Origin: a virus
Reading direction: 5' to 3' (one strand)
IMG/VR virus record: IMGVR_UViG_3300036791_000660
Span: 1 to 56,956 of that record
Length of the DNA stretch: 56,956 bases
Below the pieces are notes generated by a model. The model was not told the DNA's origin and did not search any database. It saw nothing but the letters and a program-made list of their open reading frames with translations. How positions within the stretch are numbered: the stretch's first letter is position 1; the number at the start of each line of letters is the position of its first letter. The translations under genes and the position numbers were made by a program. Shown here one piece after another: positions 22,802-30,588 of the stretch.

Positions 22802-23212
22802 ATGATCGAGCAGCCCCGCCGGATGTACTACATCCTCAAGGGGCGCGAGCCAGTCGAGGTGACGTTGGATGAATGGTCGCGCTGGTTCGCGACGAACGAG
22901 CGCCACGTCGCCGACGAGGCGATTGGCAACTTCCGAATCTCGACGGTGTTCCTCGGCATCAACCACAACTTCAGCTTCAGCGGCGACGAGGACGACAGGC
23001 CGCCGATCCTGTTCGAGACCATGATCTTCATGGTCACGGAGGACCAGCAGACGCGCGAGCGCTGGCCCGACTGGGCAAGCACCTACCAGACGCGCTGCGC
23101 GACGTGGTCGGAGGCCGAGACCATGCACCAGATCGCCGTCGCACTAGTCAAGGGCAAGGTCTCGGGCGAGGCCATCCCCGGCCGGCGCGACCTCGAAATG
23201 GGCCTGCTGTAG
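22802..23212 (+). CDS. Conserved phage protein of unknown function
   Basis: A 136-residue protein. MYYILKGREPVEV, then RISTVFLGINHNF and PPILFETMIF, is the pattern of a protein found in very many phages, with no known activity. The C-terminal part follows the usual W..EA..MH arrangement. Confidence 0.65.
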   Translation: MIEQPRRMYYILKGREPVEVTLDEWSRWFATNERHVADEAIGNFRISTVFLGINHNFSFSGDEDDRPPILFETMIFMVTEDQQTRERWPDWASTYQTRCATWSEAETMHQIAVALVKGKVSGEAIPGRRDLEMGLL

Positions 23213-23213
23213 T

Positions 23214-23242
23214 CCGGGCGACGGTATATATACCTCGCCCGG
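23214..23242 (+). other. Long near-perfect palindrome
   Basis: CCGGGCGA (23214-23221) pairs with TCGCCCGG (23235-23242) and the core GGTATATATACC is itself a perfect palindrome. Only C 23222 is unpaired. It starts two bases after a stop codon. It has no U-tract, so it may be an operator, an RNA processing hairpin or a weak terminator. Confidence 0.6.
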
Positions 23243-23250
23243 CGCCATGG

Positions 23251-23279
23251 TTGACCTGACAGGTTACGGCACTTATGGT
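23251..23279 (+). promoter_or_regulatory. Candidate promoter before the last rightward genes
   Basis: TTGACC (23251-23256), a 17-nt spacer and TATGGT (23274-23279). It lacks the CCCT-N6-AGGG dyad but follows the long palindrome. The ATG at 23286 would be the transcription start. Confidence 0.5.
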
Positions 23280-23285
23280 CCAGCT

Positions 23286-23570
23286 ATGCTCGACCACGAA
23301 CACAAGCTGCCGATGAATCTGTGCCCGGCCTGCGGCTACGCCGCCGACCGGGCGACCGGCATCACCGGCAAGGAGAAACCCGAGATCGGCGACTACTCGG
23401 TCTGCATCAACTGCGGCGCGCTGCTGCGCTTCGGTGTCGGGTTCACGCTGGAGCACGTCAAAGATGTCAACGATCTCCTGCGCACGTGGAACAAACGGGC
23501 GATCATCAAGGCCAGCCAGTCGTTCATCAGAGCGCGGGGACCGATCCCCAAAAACGAGACGAAACACTAG
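23286..23570 (+). CDS. Zinc-ribbon phage protein
   Basis: A 94-residue protein. LCPACGYAADRATG, then SVCINCGALLRFG, is a four-Cys ribbon seen in a small phage family. There is no ribosome-binding site before ATG 23286, which sits at the predicted +1 site, so leaderless translation is possible. ATG 23247 would add 13 residues but also lacks one and would overlap the promoter. Confidence 0.6.
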   Translation: MLDHEHKLPMNLCPACGYAADRATGITGKEKPEIGDYSVCINCGALLRFGVGFTLEHVKDVNDLLRTWNKRAIIKASQSFIRARGPIPKNETKH

Positions 23571-23581
23571 GAGAGAGCATC

Positions 23582-23818
23582 ATGGGCAGCAAATTGAAAC
23601 CCGGACGGTGGGACTGCTACGCCAACGCCGAGCCCGACGAGCCGATGTTCATCCTGCTGGCGCGCGACAGCAGCGCCCCGACCATGGTGCGGATGTGGGC
23701 GGCGCGCCGGATCAAAGCCATCGAAGTTGGCGAGAAGCCCAAGGACGACGAGCAGCAGATCACCGAGGCGCTCGATCTCGCTGACGCCATGGAAGCGTGG
23801 CGCAAGGAGCACCGATGA
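23582..23818 (+). CDS. Conserved small phage protein
   Basis: A 78-residue protein behind TAGGAGAGAGC. KPGRWDCYANAEPDEPMFIL, then LARDSSAP and a C-terminal AMEAWRKE, is typical of a short family widespread in phages. It has no known function. Confidence 0.65.
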   Translation: MGSKLKPGRWDCYANAEPDEPMFILLARDSSAPTMVRMWAARRIKAIEVGEKPKDDEQQITEALDLADAMEAWRKEHR

Positions 23819-23970
23819 CCAAGGCCCAGATGCAGGCGCGCGTCGCCGAACTGGAGGCCTTGCTGCGCCACATCGAGACCGTCATCGAAGCGCTCGGCCC
23901 CAAGGTCATGAAGGAGTTGGCGGCGCTCCGCCGAGAGTGTGACGAGAAGTCGAAGGCCAAGCACCCATGA
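23815..23970 (+). CDS. Small coiled-coil protein (51 aa)
   Basis: ATG 23815, TGA 23968-23970. Continuous heptads (MQARVAELEALLRHIETVIE) are followed by a basic tail. It overlaps both neighbours by ATGA. Confidence 0.5.
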   Translation: MTKAQMQARVAELEALLRHIETVIEALGPKVMKELAALRRECDEKSKAKHP

Positions 23971-24164
23971 CCGATGACGACCTCACCAAGTTCCTCGGGC
24001 TCACGCCGGCCGAGGCCGAGGTGATTCTGCCCACGCTGACCCAGAGCCTGCGCCAGACCTACGAACGGCTGCACGACGCCGAGATGGCGATCCGGCTGTG
24101 GCAGCAAGGCGTTGCCCCGCTGCCCAAGGGCATCATCGTGCTGCCCGACCGGGGCAACGAATAA
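23967..24164 (+). CDS. Last gene of the rightward block
   Basis: A 65-residue helical protein (FLGLTPAEAEVILPTLTQSL) ending in a VLPDRGNE strand. A CCCAGCG-CGA-CGCTGGG hairpin (about 24165-24182) starts at its stop codon. No family is recognised. Confidence 0.5.
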   Translation: MTDDDLTKFLGLTPAEAEVILPTLTQSLRQTYERLHDAEMAIRLWQQGVAPLPKGIIVLPDRGNE

Positions 24165-24235
24165 ACCCAGCGCGACGCTGGGAAATTGAGGGGGCGCTTC
24201 CGGCCATGATCGTCGGGGCCGGGAGTGTTCAAACT

Positions 24236-24290
24236 GGGAAGGACGCGCCGGGGGTTCTACCCCACCCGACTGGCCGTCCTTCCCTCTTTT
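24236..24290 (+). terminator. Rho-independent terminator of the rightward block
   Basis: GGGAAGGACG (24236-24245) pairs perfectly with CGTCCTTCCC (24275-24284), enclosing a nested GGGGGT-tct-ACCCC hairpin, and TCTTTT follows. Confidence 0.8.
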
Positions 24291-24360
24291 CCCCCGGCCG
24301 ATAGGCCGCCGGGCTCGCCTGACGCGATTCGCGGGGTGGCCAGTTCAGGACCCCAGACGC

Positions 24361-24392
24361 AGAAAAGGCCCCCAGCGGGCGCTGGAGGCCTT
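24361..24392 (-). terminator. Terminator of the leftward late block
   Basis: AGGCCCCCAGCG (24366-24377) pairs with CGCTGGAGGCCT (24380-24391) with one mismatch. Read on the minus strand it is followed by TTTTCT. It lies 27 nt beyond the last late gene, opposite the rightward terminator. Confidence 0.75.
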
Positions 24393-24418
24393 CCTGAAGC
24401 GGTAATTTTATTGCTCCG

Positions 24419-24868
24419 TCAGGCGAAGCCGTAGCGCATGCCCGAGTGGTCGATGGTCATCGCCATGTACCTCGGCGACTCGGCGATGCCGAGATGCACC
24501 CAGCTACCGTGCCCGAAGTGCTCGTGAATCAGTTGGTCGATTCCGAGATCGCGCATCAGCGGCTGCAGCCGCTGGCAGATCGCCAACGGTGAGCCGAAGC
24601 CGGGCGCGATGAAGTCGGCGGCTTGGCCGGTGGCGTGGGCGCTGTTCACCGCGCCGCCGATCTCGGGATGGCTGTTGAGCGCGGGCGAGCGGTAGCCCGA
24701 GGTGATCTGGATGGGGTGACCCAGCACCTCGCGCACGTTCTCCAGACATTGCGCGAGGTCCGTCAAGTTCTCCAGCACCTCGGGCGTCGGGGTGTTGTCG
24801 ATGCCGTGCTTGGCGGCGGTCGCGCTCGCCGTCAATTCTGCCAAGGTGAAATGCGCGGAGAGGTTCAT
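24419..24868 (-). CDS. Endolysin: zinc peptidase M15 (D-Ala-D-Ala carboxypeptidase-like)
   Basis: A 149-residue protein of the Peptidase_M15_3 type. It shows ITSGYRSPALN (about 55-65), the zinc-binding NSAHATGQAADF (about 75-86, H and D ligands) and WVHLG (about 127-131, third ligand). These enzymes cut peptide cross-links of peptidoglycan. No cell-wall-binding domain or signal peptide is seen, so it should need a holin. The two membrane proteins upstream in transcription are candidates. It is the last late gene. Confidence 0.85.
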   Translation of the reverse strand: MNLSAHFTLAELTASATAAKHGIDNTPTPEVLENLTDLAQCLENVREVLGHPIQITSGYRSPALNSHPEIGGAVNSAHATGQAADFIAPGFGSPLAICQRLQPLMRDLGIDQLIHEHFGHGSWVHLGIAESPRYMAMTIDHSGMRYGFA

Positions 24869-25110
24869 GGCTTCTTCACTCCGCCGACCAGCAGCGCCAT
24901 GGCGACCGCCAAGGCGCCGGTCAGCAGGTCGCCCAGTCGGTTGTCGGGGTCACATTTCACGTTGGGATCGCTGATGATCATTGCCGAGTGGATGACGCAC
25001 GCCCCGACCGACGCCAGCACGACGATGCCCTCGACGCCGAGGATCGCTGCCAACAACCAGAACGCTGCTCGCACCAGATCGAACGGCGGGCGGTCATCCA
25101 CACTGGCCAC
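24865..25110 (-). CDS. Putative holin or lysis membrane protein
   Basis: An 81-residue protein starting with GTG directly after the previous stop. Two transmembrane helices are likely (about 16-40 and 60-77). It overlaps the endolysin gene by ATGA, the usual place for a holin or lysis accessory gene. No family is recognised. Confidence 0.55.
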   Translation of the reverse strand: MASVDDRPPFDLVRAAFWLLAAILGVEGIVVLASVGACVIHSAMIISDPNVKCDPDNRLGDLLTGALAVAMALLVGGVKKP

Positions 25111-25281
25111 CTAGCCGTGCAATGGCGGGCCGAACACTTTCCAGCCGAGCAGCGCGAGCAGTGCGAACACAAGGATGGTGCCGCCCCACGGGCCGTAGAT
25201 GCCGAGCACGCCGGCATGCCATGCGAGACCGAACACCAGCCAGATCAGCATCAGAATCCAAAATGCGAGACCGAGGCTCAT
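25111..25281 (-). CDS. Putative holin, 56 aa
   Basis: ATG at 25281 with GGGAGG 7 nt upstream; TAG at 25111-25113. Two hydrophobic helices (LAFWILMLIWLVFGLAW and ILVFALLALLGW) are separated by a glycine-rich turn. First gene of the lysis cassette, after the tailspike. Confidence 0.55.
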   Translation of the reverse strand: MSLGLAFWILMLIWLVFGLAWHAGVLGIYGPWGGTILVFALLALLGWKVFGPPLHG

Positions 25282-25307
25282 GGTGATCCTCCCTTGCTAG
25301 GCCGTGA

Positions 25308-26342
25308 TCATGCTCCGATGACAACACTCGGACCGTTGATCTCGCAGAGCGCTGGGTTGGTGCCGATGAGTTCAACCGACCCGGCCCCCGTCAACTGGGC
25401 GATCTTGGGGTTGCCGCCGCCGTAACCTGTCACATCGCAGGTATCGAGGCGGACCTTGTTGACCACGTAGCCCTGCATCAGCCACGACTGCGGGCCGTAG
25501 GTCGAGCCCGTGCACCGGCGCAGGTAGGCGAAGTTCTCGGCGTAGATCGCCGCCCCGCCGAAGTTGTTCTCGAAGCCGCAGGCATCGACCAGTTCGAGAC
25601 CGCACAAGGCGTTGATGCCGTTCTTGCCGTTCTCGCAGAAGTACAGACCATAGAGCCGCATGTCGTGCGGGCCATCGTAGCCCTCGTAGTAGATGCCATG
25701 GCCGCCGTTCTGGCGCTGCGTGCCACCGAACCAGCGCATCGCCGACATCACGCCGCCTTCGAGATTGGCGAGGTGGATGCCGTCGCCCTTGCAGTTCATC
25801 GTGGACACGCCGTAGAGGTTGCCCTCGAACAGGTCGCCCATCAGCCTGATGCCGACATTGCCTGAGCCTTCGCAGTAGATCGTGCGAAGCTCGGGGTTGA
25901 CCAGCCACTTGTCGGGACGCGCCACGTCGATCTGCAGCAAAGCATCCTCGTTGCCAGCCCCTTGGAACTTGAGGTTGCCGACGAACATCGAGCGCGCACA
26001 CACGCCGGCCGGCACGCTGCTGTCCATGTAGAACCGCAACGCCGGCTGGCCCGACACCCGGCTGTTGATCTTGTGCATGGCGCCATCGAGACCGAACCAG
26101 CCTTGGAAGCTGTCCTTGATCTTGATGGCGACCGGGGCGTCGAGCGTCACGTCGCCGGTCAGCGTCAGCACCGAGTTGTTGTCGATGGCGTTCTGCAACG
26201 CCGTCTGGAAATCGCTGTCGGGGGTCGGTGGCACAGGCGTTCCTCCATTGCTTCCTGATTGAATCATGCTGAGCGCCTTGGCCGATTGGACAGGCGCATC
26301 CTGCAGCCACTTGATGGCGGCATCTTCCTCGGGCGTGCTCAT
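25308..26342 (-). CDS. Tailspike with right-handed beta-helix
   Basis: A 344-residue protein. An N-terminal helical segment (about 1-45) probably attaches to the virion. The body (about 60-330) consists of repeated short strand-turn units (GIRLMGDLFEGNLYGVSTMN; GIHLANLEGGVMSAM; GINALCGLELVDACGF), as in pectate-lyase-like beta-helices. Such proteins bind or degrade surface polysaccharide. Catalytic residues cannot be assigned by eye. Confidence 0.7.
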   Translation of the reverse strand: MSTPEEDAAIKWLQDAPVQSAKALSMIQSGSNGGTPVPPTPDSDFQTALQNAIDNNSVLTLTGDVTLDAPVAIKIKDSFQGWFGLDGAMHKINSRVSGQPALRFYMDSSVPAGVCARSMFVGNLKFQGAGNEDALLQIDVARPDKWLVNPELRTIYCEGSGNVGIRLMGDLFEGNLYGVSTMNCKGDGIHLANLEGGVMSAMRWFGGTQRQNGGHGIYYEGYDGPHDMRLYGLYFCENGKNGINALCGLELVDACGFENNFGGAAIYAENFAYLRRCTGSTYGPQSWLMQGYVVNKVRLDTCDVTGYGGGNPKIAQLTGAGSVELIGTNPALCEINGPSVVIGA

Positions 26343-26476
26343 GGTTTACCCGGCGGATAGTCGCGCGGCTTCGGTTGCGGTAGCGGGTTGGGGATGCCGG
26401 TGTGATGAGGCGGCTCGAACTTCCAGTTCGTCGGCCGAGGCGGCTTGGAGATAGCGGGCTCGGGGGGTTTAACCAT
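26339..26476 (-). CDS. Small proline-rich protein (45 aa)
   Basis: ATG at 26476 with AGGAGG 6 nt upstream. It is rich in Pro and Lys (KPPEPAISKPPRPTNW; PNPLPQPKPRDYPPGKP). Its stop overlaps the tailspike start, so it is probably translated. Function is unknown. Confidence 0.5.
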   Translation of the reverse strand: MVKPPEPAISKPPRPTNWKFEPPHHTGIPNPLPQPKPRDYPPGKP

Positions 26477-26514
26477 TGTCATCCTCCTTGGGTGAACTGC
26501 GCCAGTCTACTCGA

Positions 26515-27867
26515 CTAAGGGAAGACGCTGAACCACGCTTCCGTTTGCGGGTCGATGAACGCGGTGCCGACGTTGTTGAAGATGCCGAAGCTGAACTGGC
26601 TCAGCGTGCGTGGGGCCGCTCCGGCTTGGGTGTACTCGGGCGTCGAGCCGGGGCCGGTGGCTCCCGAGTTCTGAACGCCGATGCTCGTGCGATAGAACAG
26701 GTCGGCCATCGGCGTCGTGAGGTTGACCGTGAACCACGGGCCGACGCTGCCCGACGTTTGCCGGATGATGCTGGCGATGTTGGACGACTTGTTGATCGTC
26801 ACCAGACCGCCCGACACCGAGAAGTTGGCGGCGGCGACCGGGCCGCCGAGACCCGGCGAACCCTGCACGCCGGGCGGTCCCTGCACGCCTTGGCCAAGTT
26901 CCTCGATGCTGAAGATGCACGCTGCGCCGGGCAGGAAGAACGAACTGTTAGTGCTGACGAGGTAGAAGATGCCGCCGTCGTTGGTGCCGCCGCGCACCTC
27001 GAAGGTGTGCGCGCCCGGCGACAGAACGCCTTGCCAGTCCAGAATGATCGCCGTTCCATAGCCGCTGGCACCGGGCGTACAACTGGTAAAGCGGTTGGCG
27101 GTCGCCGCGCCGTCGATGAACAGACCGACGGCGATTTGGTGAGCCGCGTTCGATCCGAAGGCGGCCACCATCCTGACGCGGACTGGGTTCGCCGGGTTGA
27201 GCGCCGTGTAGCTCTGAAAGAACATCCGCGCGCCCGCCGTGATCGGCATGGGCGACGCATTGAACGTCACTGTAGCGGTAACGGACGCTGTCGGGTCGGT
27301 GATCTCCTGACGGAATGGGGCTGCAACCATGGCGGCGGCGGGCTGCTGGAACAGCGAGATCGCCGAGGCCGAGAAGTTCGTGTAGGTGGCGTCGAGGGTC
27401 TGCCCGGCCGACGAACTAATCCACGCCTCGAAGTAGTCGGTGCCGTTGGCGACGACGATGCCCGACACCGTCGCGCCGGTGCTGCCGCCTGATCCGACAT
27501 TGTTGGCGCTGGAGAGGATCGGCGTGGTGACGCTGTTCTTCCTGATCTGCATCACCACGTTCCACGCGACGCCGGTCGCGCCGAGACCGGCGCTCGCCTC
27601 GATGTAGTAGACGCCAGCGGGCGGCGTGAAGCGGCTGGTGCCGGGATTGAAGTAGTTGCCGATGTTGAACAGCGGGGCCTGCAAGGGCAGCAGCGCTGCC
27701 GCAGGCGACAGACCAGCGACGCCGGGCGCGAAGAAGCTCGGCACCTGACCGGGCTGGCCATTGTTGTACGTCACCCAGAGCGTGCCGTTGAACTGGTAGG
27801 TGACGCCTGACGGCGCAACGAACAACTGCCCGGAGGTCGGCGCGTTGGGGAAATTCAGGGCGGCCAT
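26515..27867 (-). CDS. Tail fibre with C1q-like units and collagen-like hinge
   Basis: A 450-residue protein. The N-terminus (FPNAPTSGQLFVAPSGVTYQ, about 6-25) matches the N-terminus of the next fibre. The middle holds beta-sandwich segments with YFEAWISSSAGQTL and WQGVLSPGAHTFEVRGG. A short collagen-like GPPGVQGSPGLGG hinge (about 332-344) precedes the C-terminal domain. Shared blocks with the gene at 27875 show domain shuffling among neighbouring fibres. Confidence 0.7.
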   Translation of the reverse strand: MAALNFPNAPTSGQLFVAPSGVTYQFNGTLWVTYNNGQPGQVPSFFAPGVAGLSPAAALLPLQAPLFNIGNYFNPGTSRFTPPAGVYYIEASAGLGATGVAWNVVMQIRKNSVTTPILSSANNVGSGGSTGATVSGIVVANGTDYFEAWISSSAGQTLDATYTNFSASAISLFQQPAAAMVAAPFRQEITDPTASVTATVTFNASPMPITAGARMFFQSYTALNPANPVRVRMVAAFGSNAAHQIAVGLFIDGAATANRFTSCTPGASGYGTAIILDWQGVLSPGAHTFEVRGGTNDGGIFYLVSTNSSFFLPGAACIFSIEELGQGVQGPPGVQGSPGLGGPVAAANFSVSGGLVTINKSSNIASIIRQTSGSVGPWFTVNLTTPMADLFYRTSIGVQNSGATGPGSTPEYTQAGAAPRTLSQFSFGIFNNVGTAFIDPQTEAWFSVFP

Positions 27868-27885
27868 CAGACCCTCACTGGTAGA
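27863..27885. repeat. 23-bp direct repeat at fibre gene boundary, copy 1
   Basis: Identical to 28944-28966. It covers the start codon of one fibre gene and the stop codon of the next, as left by duplication or recombination of fibre genes. Confidence 0.8.
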
Positions 27886-28948
27886 CTGTCACGGTGTAGC
27901 GAGCGGCATCAGCGAGTGCGGAACTACCATTCACACTGGCAACGGAAATTGCGGTCGCTGACGGGGCCGCACCAGCGGCAAGAAAACCGATGAAGCCATT
28001 GCCCGCCAGACTTTGGATCGTCAGTGAGACCTGTGGAGCGGGCGGGAAGGTGCCGTTGAGAGTGAACTGACCCGCGCTGGTCTTGGTGACGCTCGATGCC
28101 GAGTAGCCACCCGCGTTAATCTGCTGGAGGATCGTACCCGTGTTGTCGAATGTGCAAACGACGACAGGGAAAGTCGAGCCACCGGCTGGCCCGATCGGAC
28201 CCTGCGGTCCCTGCGCGCCGACGCCGATCTCCTTGATCGTCATCGTCGTCCGCATCGCGCCGCCGCCAACGCGACCACCGGGCATACCGTTCAGGGCCGC
28301 AGCGGTGCTGCCGCTGCTGCTGGCGAGCCGGACCGAGAACGTGTGCGGTCCCGGCGACAGTACACCTTGCCAGTAGACGCGAAGGTCATTGCCCGTCGAG
28401 GCGTTGATATTCTGGCCCTTCTGCGCCACGGCATTGGCCGCGCCGTCGATGAACAAGGCAAGCTGCGCCCACACCCCGGTGGTGCCGACTCCCATGAAGC
28501 CCGAAATATCGACTTCGATGGGATGCGCCGGATCGACGGCGGTGAAGCTGCGGCTGAACACCTGCGTGCCGTTGGTGATCTGCAACGGCGTATCGACGTT
28601 GCCACCCGTGCCGCTGACATCGGTCAGCAGCGTGTTGAAGATGTCGTAGGTCGGCGTCGCGACGGGAGCCGGGCCTTGCGCCGCTGGCGCGGCCGGGACC
28701 CACTGGGTGGAATCGGCGTCCTGAAAGTAAATGTAGAGTTGGCCGCCGCCCGGCGACGTGTCGTTGGAGTTCCACCACAACTGGTTCACGACCGGCGACG
28801 CGGGCGGCGTCGTGCCGACATAGATCACGGGCGTGCCCGCGATGGGCAGCCAGATGCCGGGCGCGGCCTTGAACTGATAGATCGTGCCGTTCGGCGCGAC
28901 GAACTGCTGGCCGTCGGTCGGAGAGGCCGGGAAGTCGATGGCTGCCAT
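27875..28948 (-). CDS. Tail fibre, paralogue of its neighbours
   Basis: A 357-residue protein starting at ATG 28948. The N-terminus (FPASPTDGQQFVAPNGTIYQ) is shared with the fibre at 26515. It has an LWWNSND...GGGQLYIYF segment and the C-terminal about 95-residue knob (FDNTGTILQQ...GQFTLNGTFPPAPQVSL) in common with the fibre at 28956, and a central WQGVLSPGPHTFSVR block shared with 26515. A GPQGPIGPAGG collagen-like hinge precedes the knob. Confidence 0.7.
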   Translation of the reverse strand: MAAIDFPASPTDGQQFVAPNGTIYQFKAAPGIWLPIAGTPVIYVGTTPPASPVVNQLWWNSNDTSPGGGQLYIYFQDADSTQWVPAAPAAQGPAPVATPTYDIFNTLLTDVSGTGGNVDTPLQITNGTQVFSRSFTAVDPAHPIEVDISGFMGVGTTGVWAQLALFIDGAANAVAQKGQNINASTGNDLRVYWQGVLSPGPHTFSVRLASSSGSTAAALNGMPGGRVGGGAMRTTMTIKEIGVGAQGPQGPIGPAGGSTFPVVVCTFDNTGTILQQINAGGYSASSVTKTSAGQFTLNGTFPPAPQVSLTIQSLAGNGFIGFLAAGAAPSATAISVASVNGSSALADAARYTVTVYQ

Positions 28949-28966
28949 CAGACCCTCACTGGTAGA
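28944..28966. repeat. 23-bp direct repeat at fibre gene boundary, copy 2
   Basis: Second copy of the 27863-27885 sequence, 1081 bp away, at the equivalent gene boundary. Confidence 0.8.
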
Positions 28967-30260
28967 TTGCGGCGTAGTAGCGACCGCAATCAGCAAAGCC
29001 GAAGCTCGAATTAAGGGAGTTGATGATGATGGTGGTGGCTGACGGCACCGTGCCCTGCTGGACGTAGCCAAAAAGACCAGCCCCCGATCCAGCCAGAAAT
29101 GACAGCATCACCTGCGGGTTGGCCGGGAAAGTGCCGTTGAGCGTGTAGTTGCCCACGCTGTTCTTGGTGATGCTCGTCACCGAGAAGCCGCCCGTGCTGG
29201 TCTGCTTGAGGATCGTGCCGGTGTTGTCGAAGCTGACGACGACCGACGGAATGGTCGTGGGCAGCGTGGGTGTCGTGCCGTTCGTTCCGTTCGTGCCCGG
29301 CGGGCCTTGTGGCCCCACCTGACTGATGGCGGCCGGGACCCACTGCGAGGTGTTCGGGTCGGTGTACCAGAGATAGAGGATGCCGCCGCCGGGCGTGCCG
29401 TCGGAGTACCACCACAGCGAGCCGTTGTTGGGCGACGCGGGCGGGGTGACGCCGACCACCGCGCCGCCCGGATTGGCGGCGATGGCGGCGGCGACGAACG
29501 CCGTGGTCGCCCCGAGGGTCGTGTTGTTGCCGGGCGCTTGCGTGGCGAAGCTGACGTTGGCGTCGGCTCCTGCCGAGACGGTCCTGAACGCCGCCTGACC
29601 GTTGGTGGCGAAGTCGATCACGATGCCCGCGTTGGCGGCGGCGTTGGCGAAGCGAAGCTGCTGCGCGCCGAGCCGCGACACCGTGGTATCGACCGGGCTG
29701 CCGAACTGGAGCACCTGCCCGGCCATGCCGAGCGGGCCAGCCATGGTGCCGCCTGAGAGCGCCAGCGCGCCGATGGCGCTGGGCGTGATCAGCGTCGAGG
29801 CGGCGGCGGTGAGGCGGCCCTGCGCATCGACCGTGATCGAGGAGGTGTGGGCGTTGTCGCCGTAACTGCCCGCCGACACCGCCGTGTTGGCGAGCGAGAT
29901 GCTGCCCGAGCCGGTGATCGGGTTGGGCGACAGCACGATGCCGACGCCCTGCGTGAGGTTGCTGACGCCGGTCGAGGGGACCGCCTGAACGCCTGCGAGG
30001 GTCAGTTGGCCGCGCGCATTGACGGTGAAGGTCGGGTAATTCAGCGCGTCGCCGTAGGCTCCTGCCGTGACGCCGGTCGGCGCGGTGATCTGCACGCCCG
30101 CCTCGTAGACGCCCACGGCGTTGATCGTGCCCGGTCCCTTGTCGCCACCGGCCACGCCGGCCGGCAGCGTGACGCCGCCGTCGTTGTAGGAGAGCGTCGG
30201 CCCGGCTTGAGTCCACGGGCTCGACAGCGGCTGTGGGCCGGGATTGGTGAGATCAACCAT
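28956..30260 (-). CDS. Long tail fibre, paralogue of 27875
   Basis: A 434-residue protein. The N-terminal two thirds contain two similar AYGD...FTVNARGQLTLAG and SYGD...ITVDAQGRLTAAA units (about 67-90 and 132-155), a fibre-shaft motif common in phages. PPASPNNGSLWWYSDGTPGG and a GPQGPPGTNGTNG hinge follow. The C-terminal knob (FDNTGTILKQ...NYTLNGTFPANPQVML) is homologous to that of the next fibre. Confidence 0.7.
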   Translation of the reverse strand: MVDLTNPGPQPLSSPWTQAGPTLSYNDGGVTLPAGVAGGDKGPGTINAVGVYEAGVQITAPTGVTAGAYGDALNYPTFTVNARGQLTLAGVQAVPSTGVSNLTQGVGIVLSPNPITGSGSISLANTAVSAGSYGDNAHTSSITVDAQGRLTAAASTLITPSAIGALALSGGTMAGPLGMAGQVLQFGSPVDTTVSRLGAQQLRFANAAANAGIVIDFATNGQAAFRTVSAGADANVSFATQAPGNNTTLGATTAFVAAAIAANPGGAVVGVTPPASPNNGSLWWYSDGTPGGGILYLWYTDPNTSQWVPAAISQVGPQGPPGTNGTNGTTPTLPTTIPSVVVSFDNTGTILKQTSTGGFSVTSITKNSVGNYTLNGTFPANPQVMLSFLAGSGAGLFGYVQQGTVPSATTIIINSLNSSFGFADCGRYYAAIYQ

Positions 30261-30266
30261 CGGGGA

Positions 30267-30575
30267 TCACCAGTAGATCACTGAAAAGCGATGCCCTGAA
30301 GTCAGGGCGTTCACCGAGGTCGGCGTCGTCTGGCCGGGGATGATCGTCCACGATTCGCCGGGTCGCAGCGCGAACGTCGTGCCGTTGGCGATCAGCGCGG
30401 CCGGGCCGACGGCGTTGATGTAAAGCGGCTCGGCCGGCGTCGGGCTGATGCCCTGATCGCCCGGCGTCGCCGGGTTGGTGATCAGGCCGCCGTTCACGTT
30501 GGCGGGTACAGCATTGACGGCGCTGCCGCCGGTCGTGACGACCGAAGTGAGTCCTGCGACGGGAGTGGCGGCCAT
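30267..30575 (-). CDS. Small tail protein, single beta domain
   Basis: A 102-residue protein. About residues 28-102 align with residues 28-105 of the baseplate protein at 31739: GLITNPATPGDQG versus GFIVNPEKAADQT, then LYINAVGPAALI versus LFIDLVHPAGLI, and GTTFALRPGESW versus ATTFKLQPGQSF. It is probably a stand-alone copy of that domain used as a fibre or baseplate decoration. Confidence 0.6.
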   Translation of the reverse strand: MAATPVAGLTSVVTTGGSAVNAVPANVNGGLITNPATPGDQGISPTPAEPLYINAVGPAALIANGTTFALRPGESWTIIPGQTTPTSVNALTSGHRFSVIYW

Positions 30576-30588
30576 GGTGCTGCTCCTC

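Noticed and set aside
24165-24418. Hidden gene or attachment site between the two gene blocks
   Set aside because: The stretch is accounted for by convergent hairpin terminators. No integrase or tRNA-like core is present.
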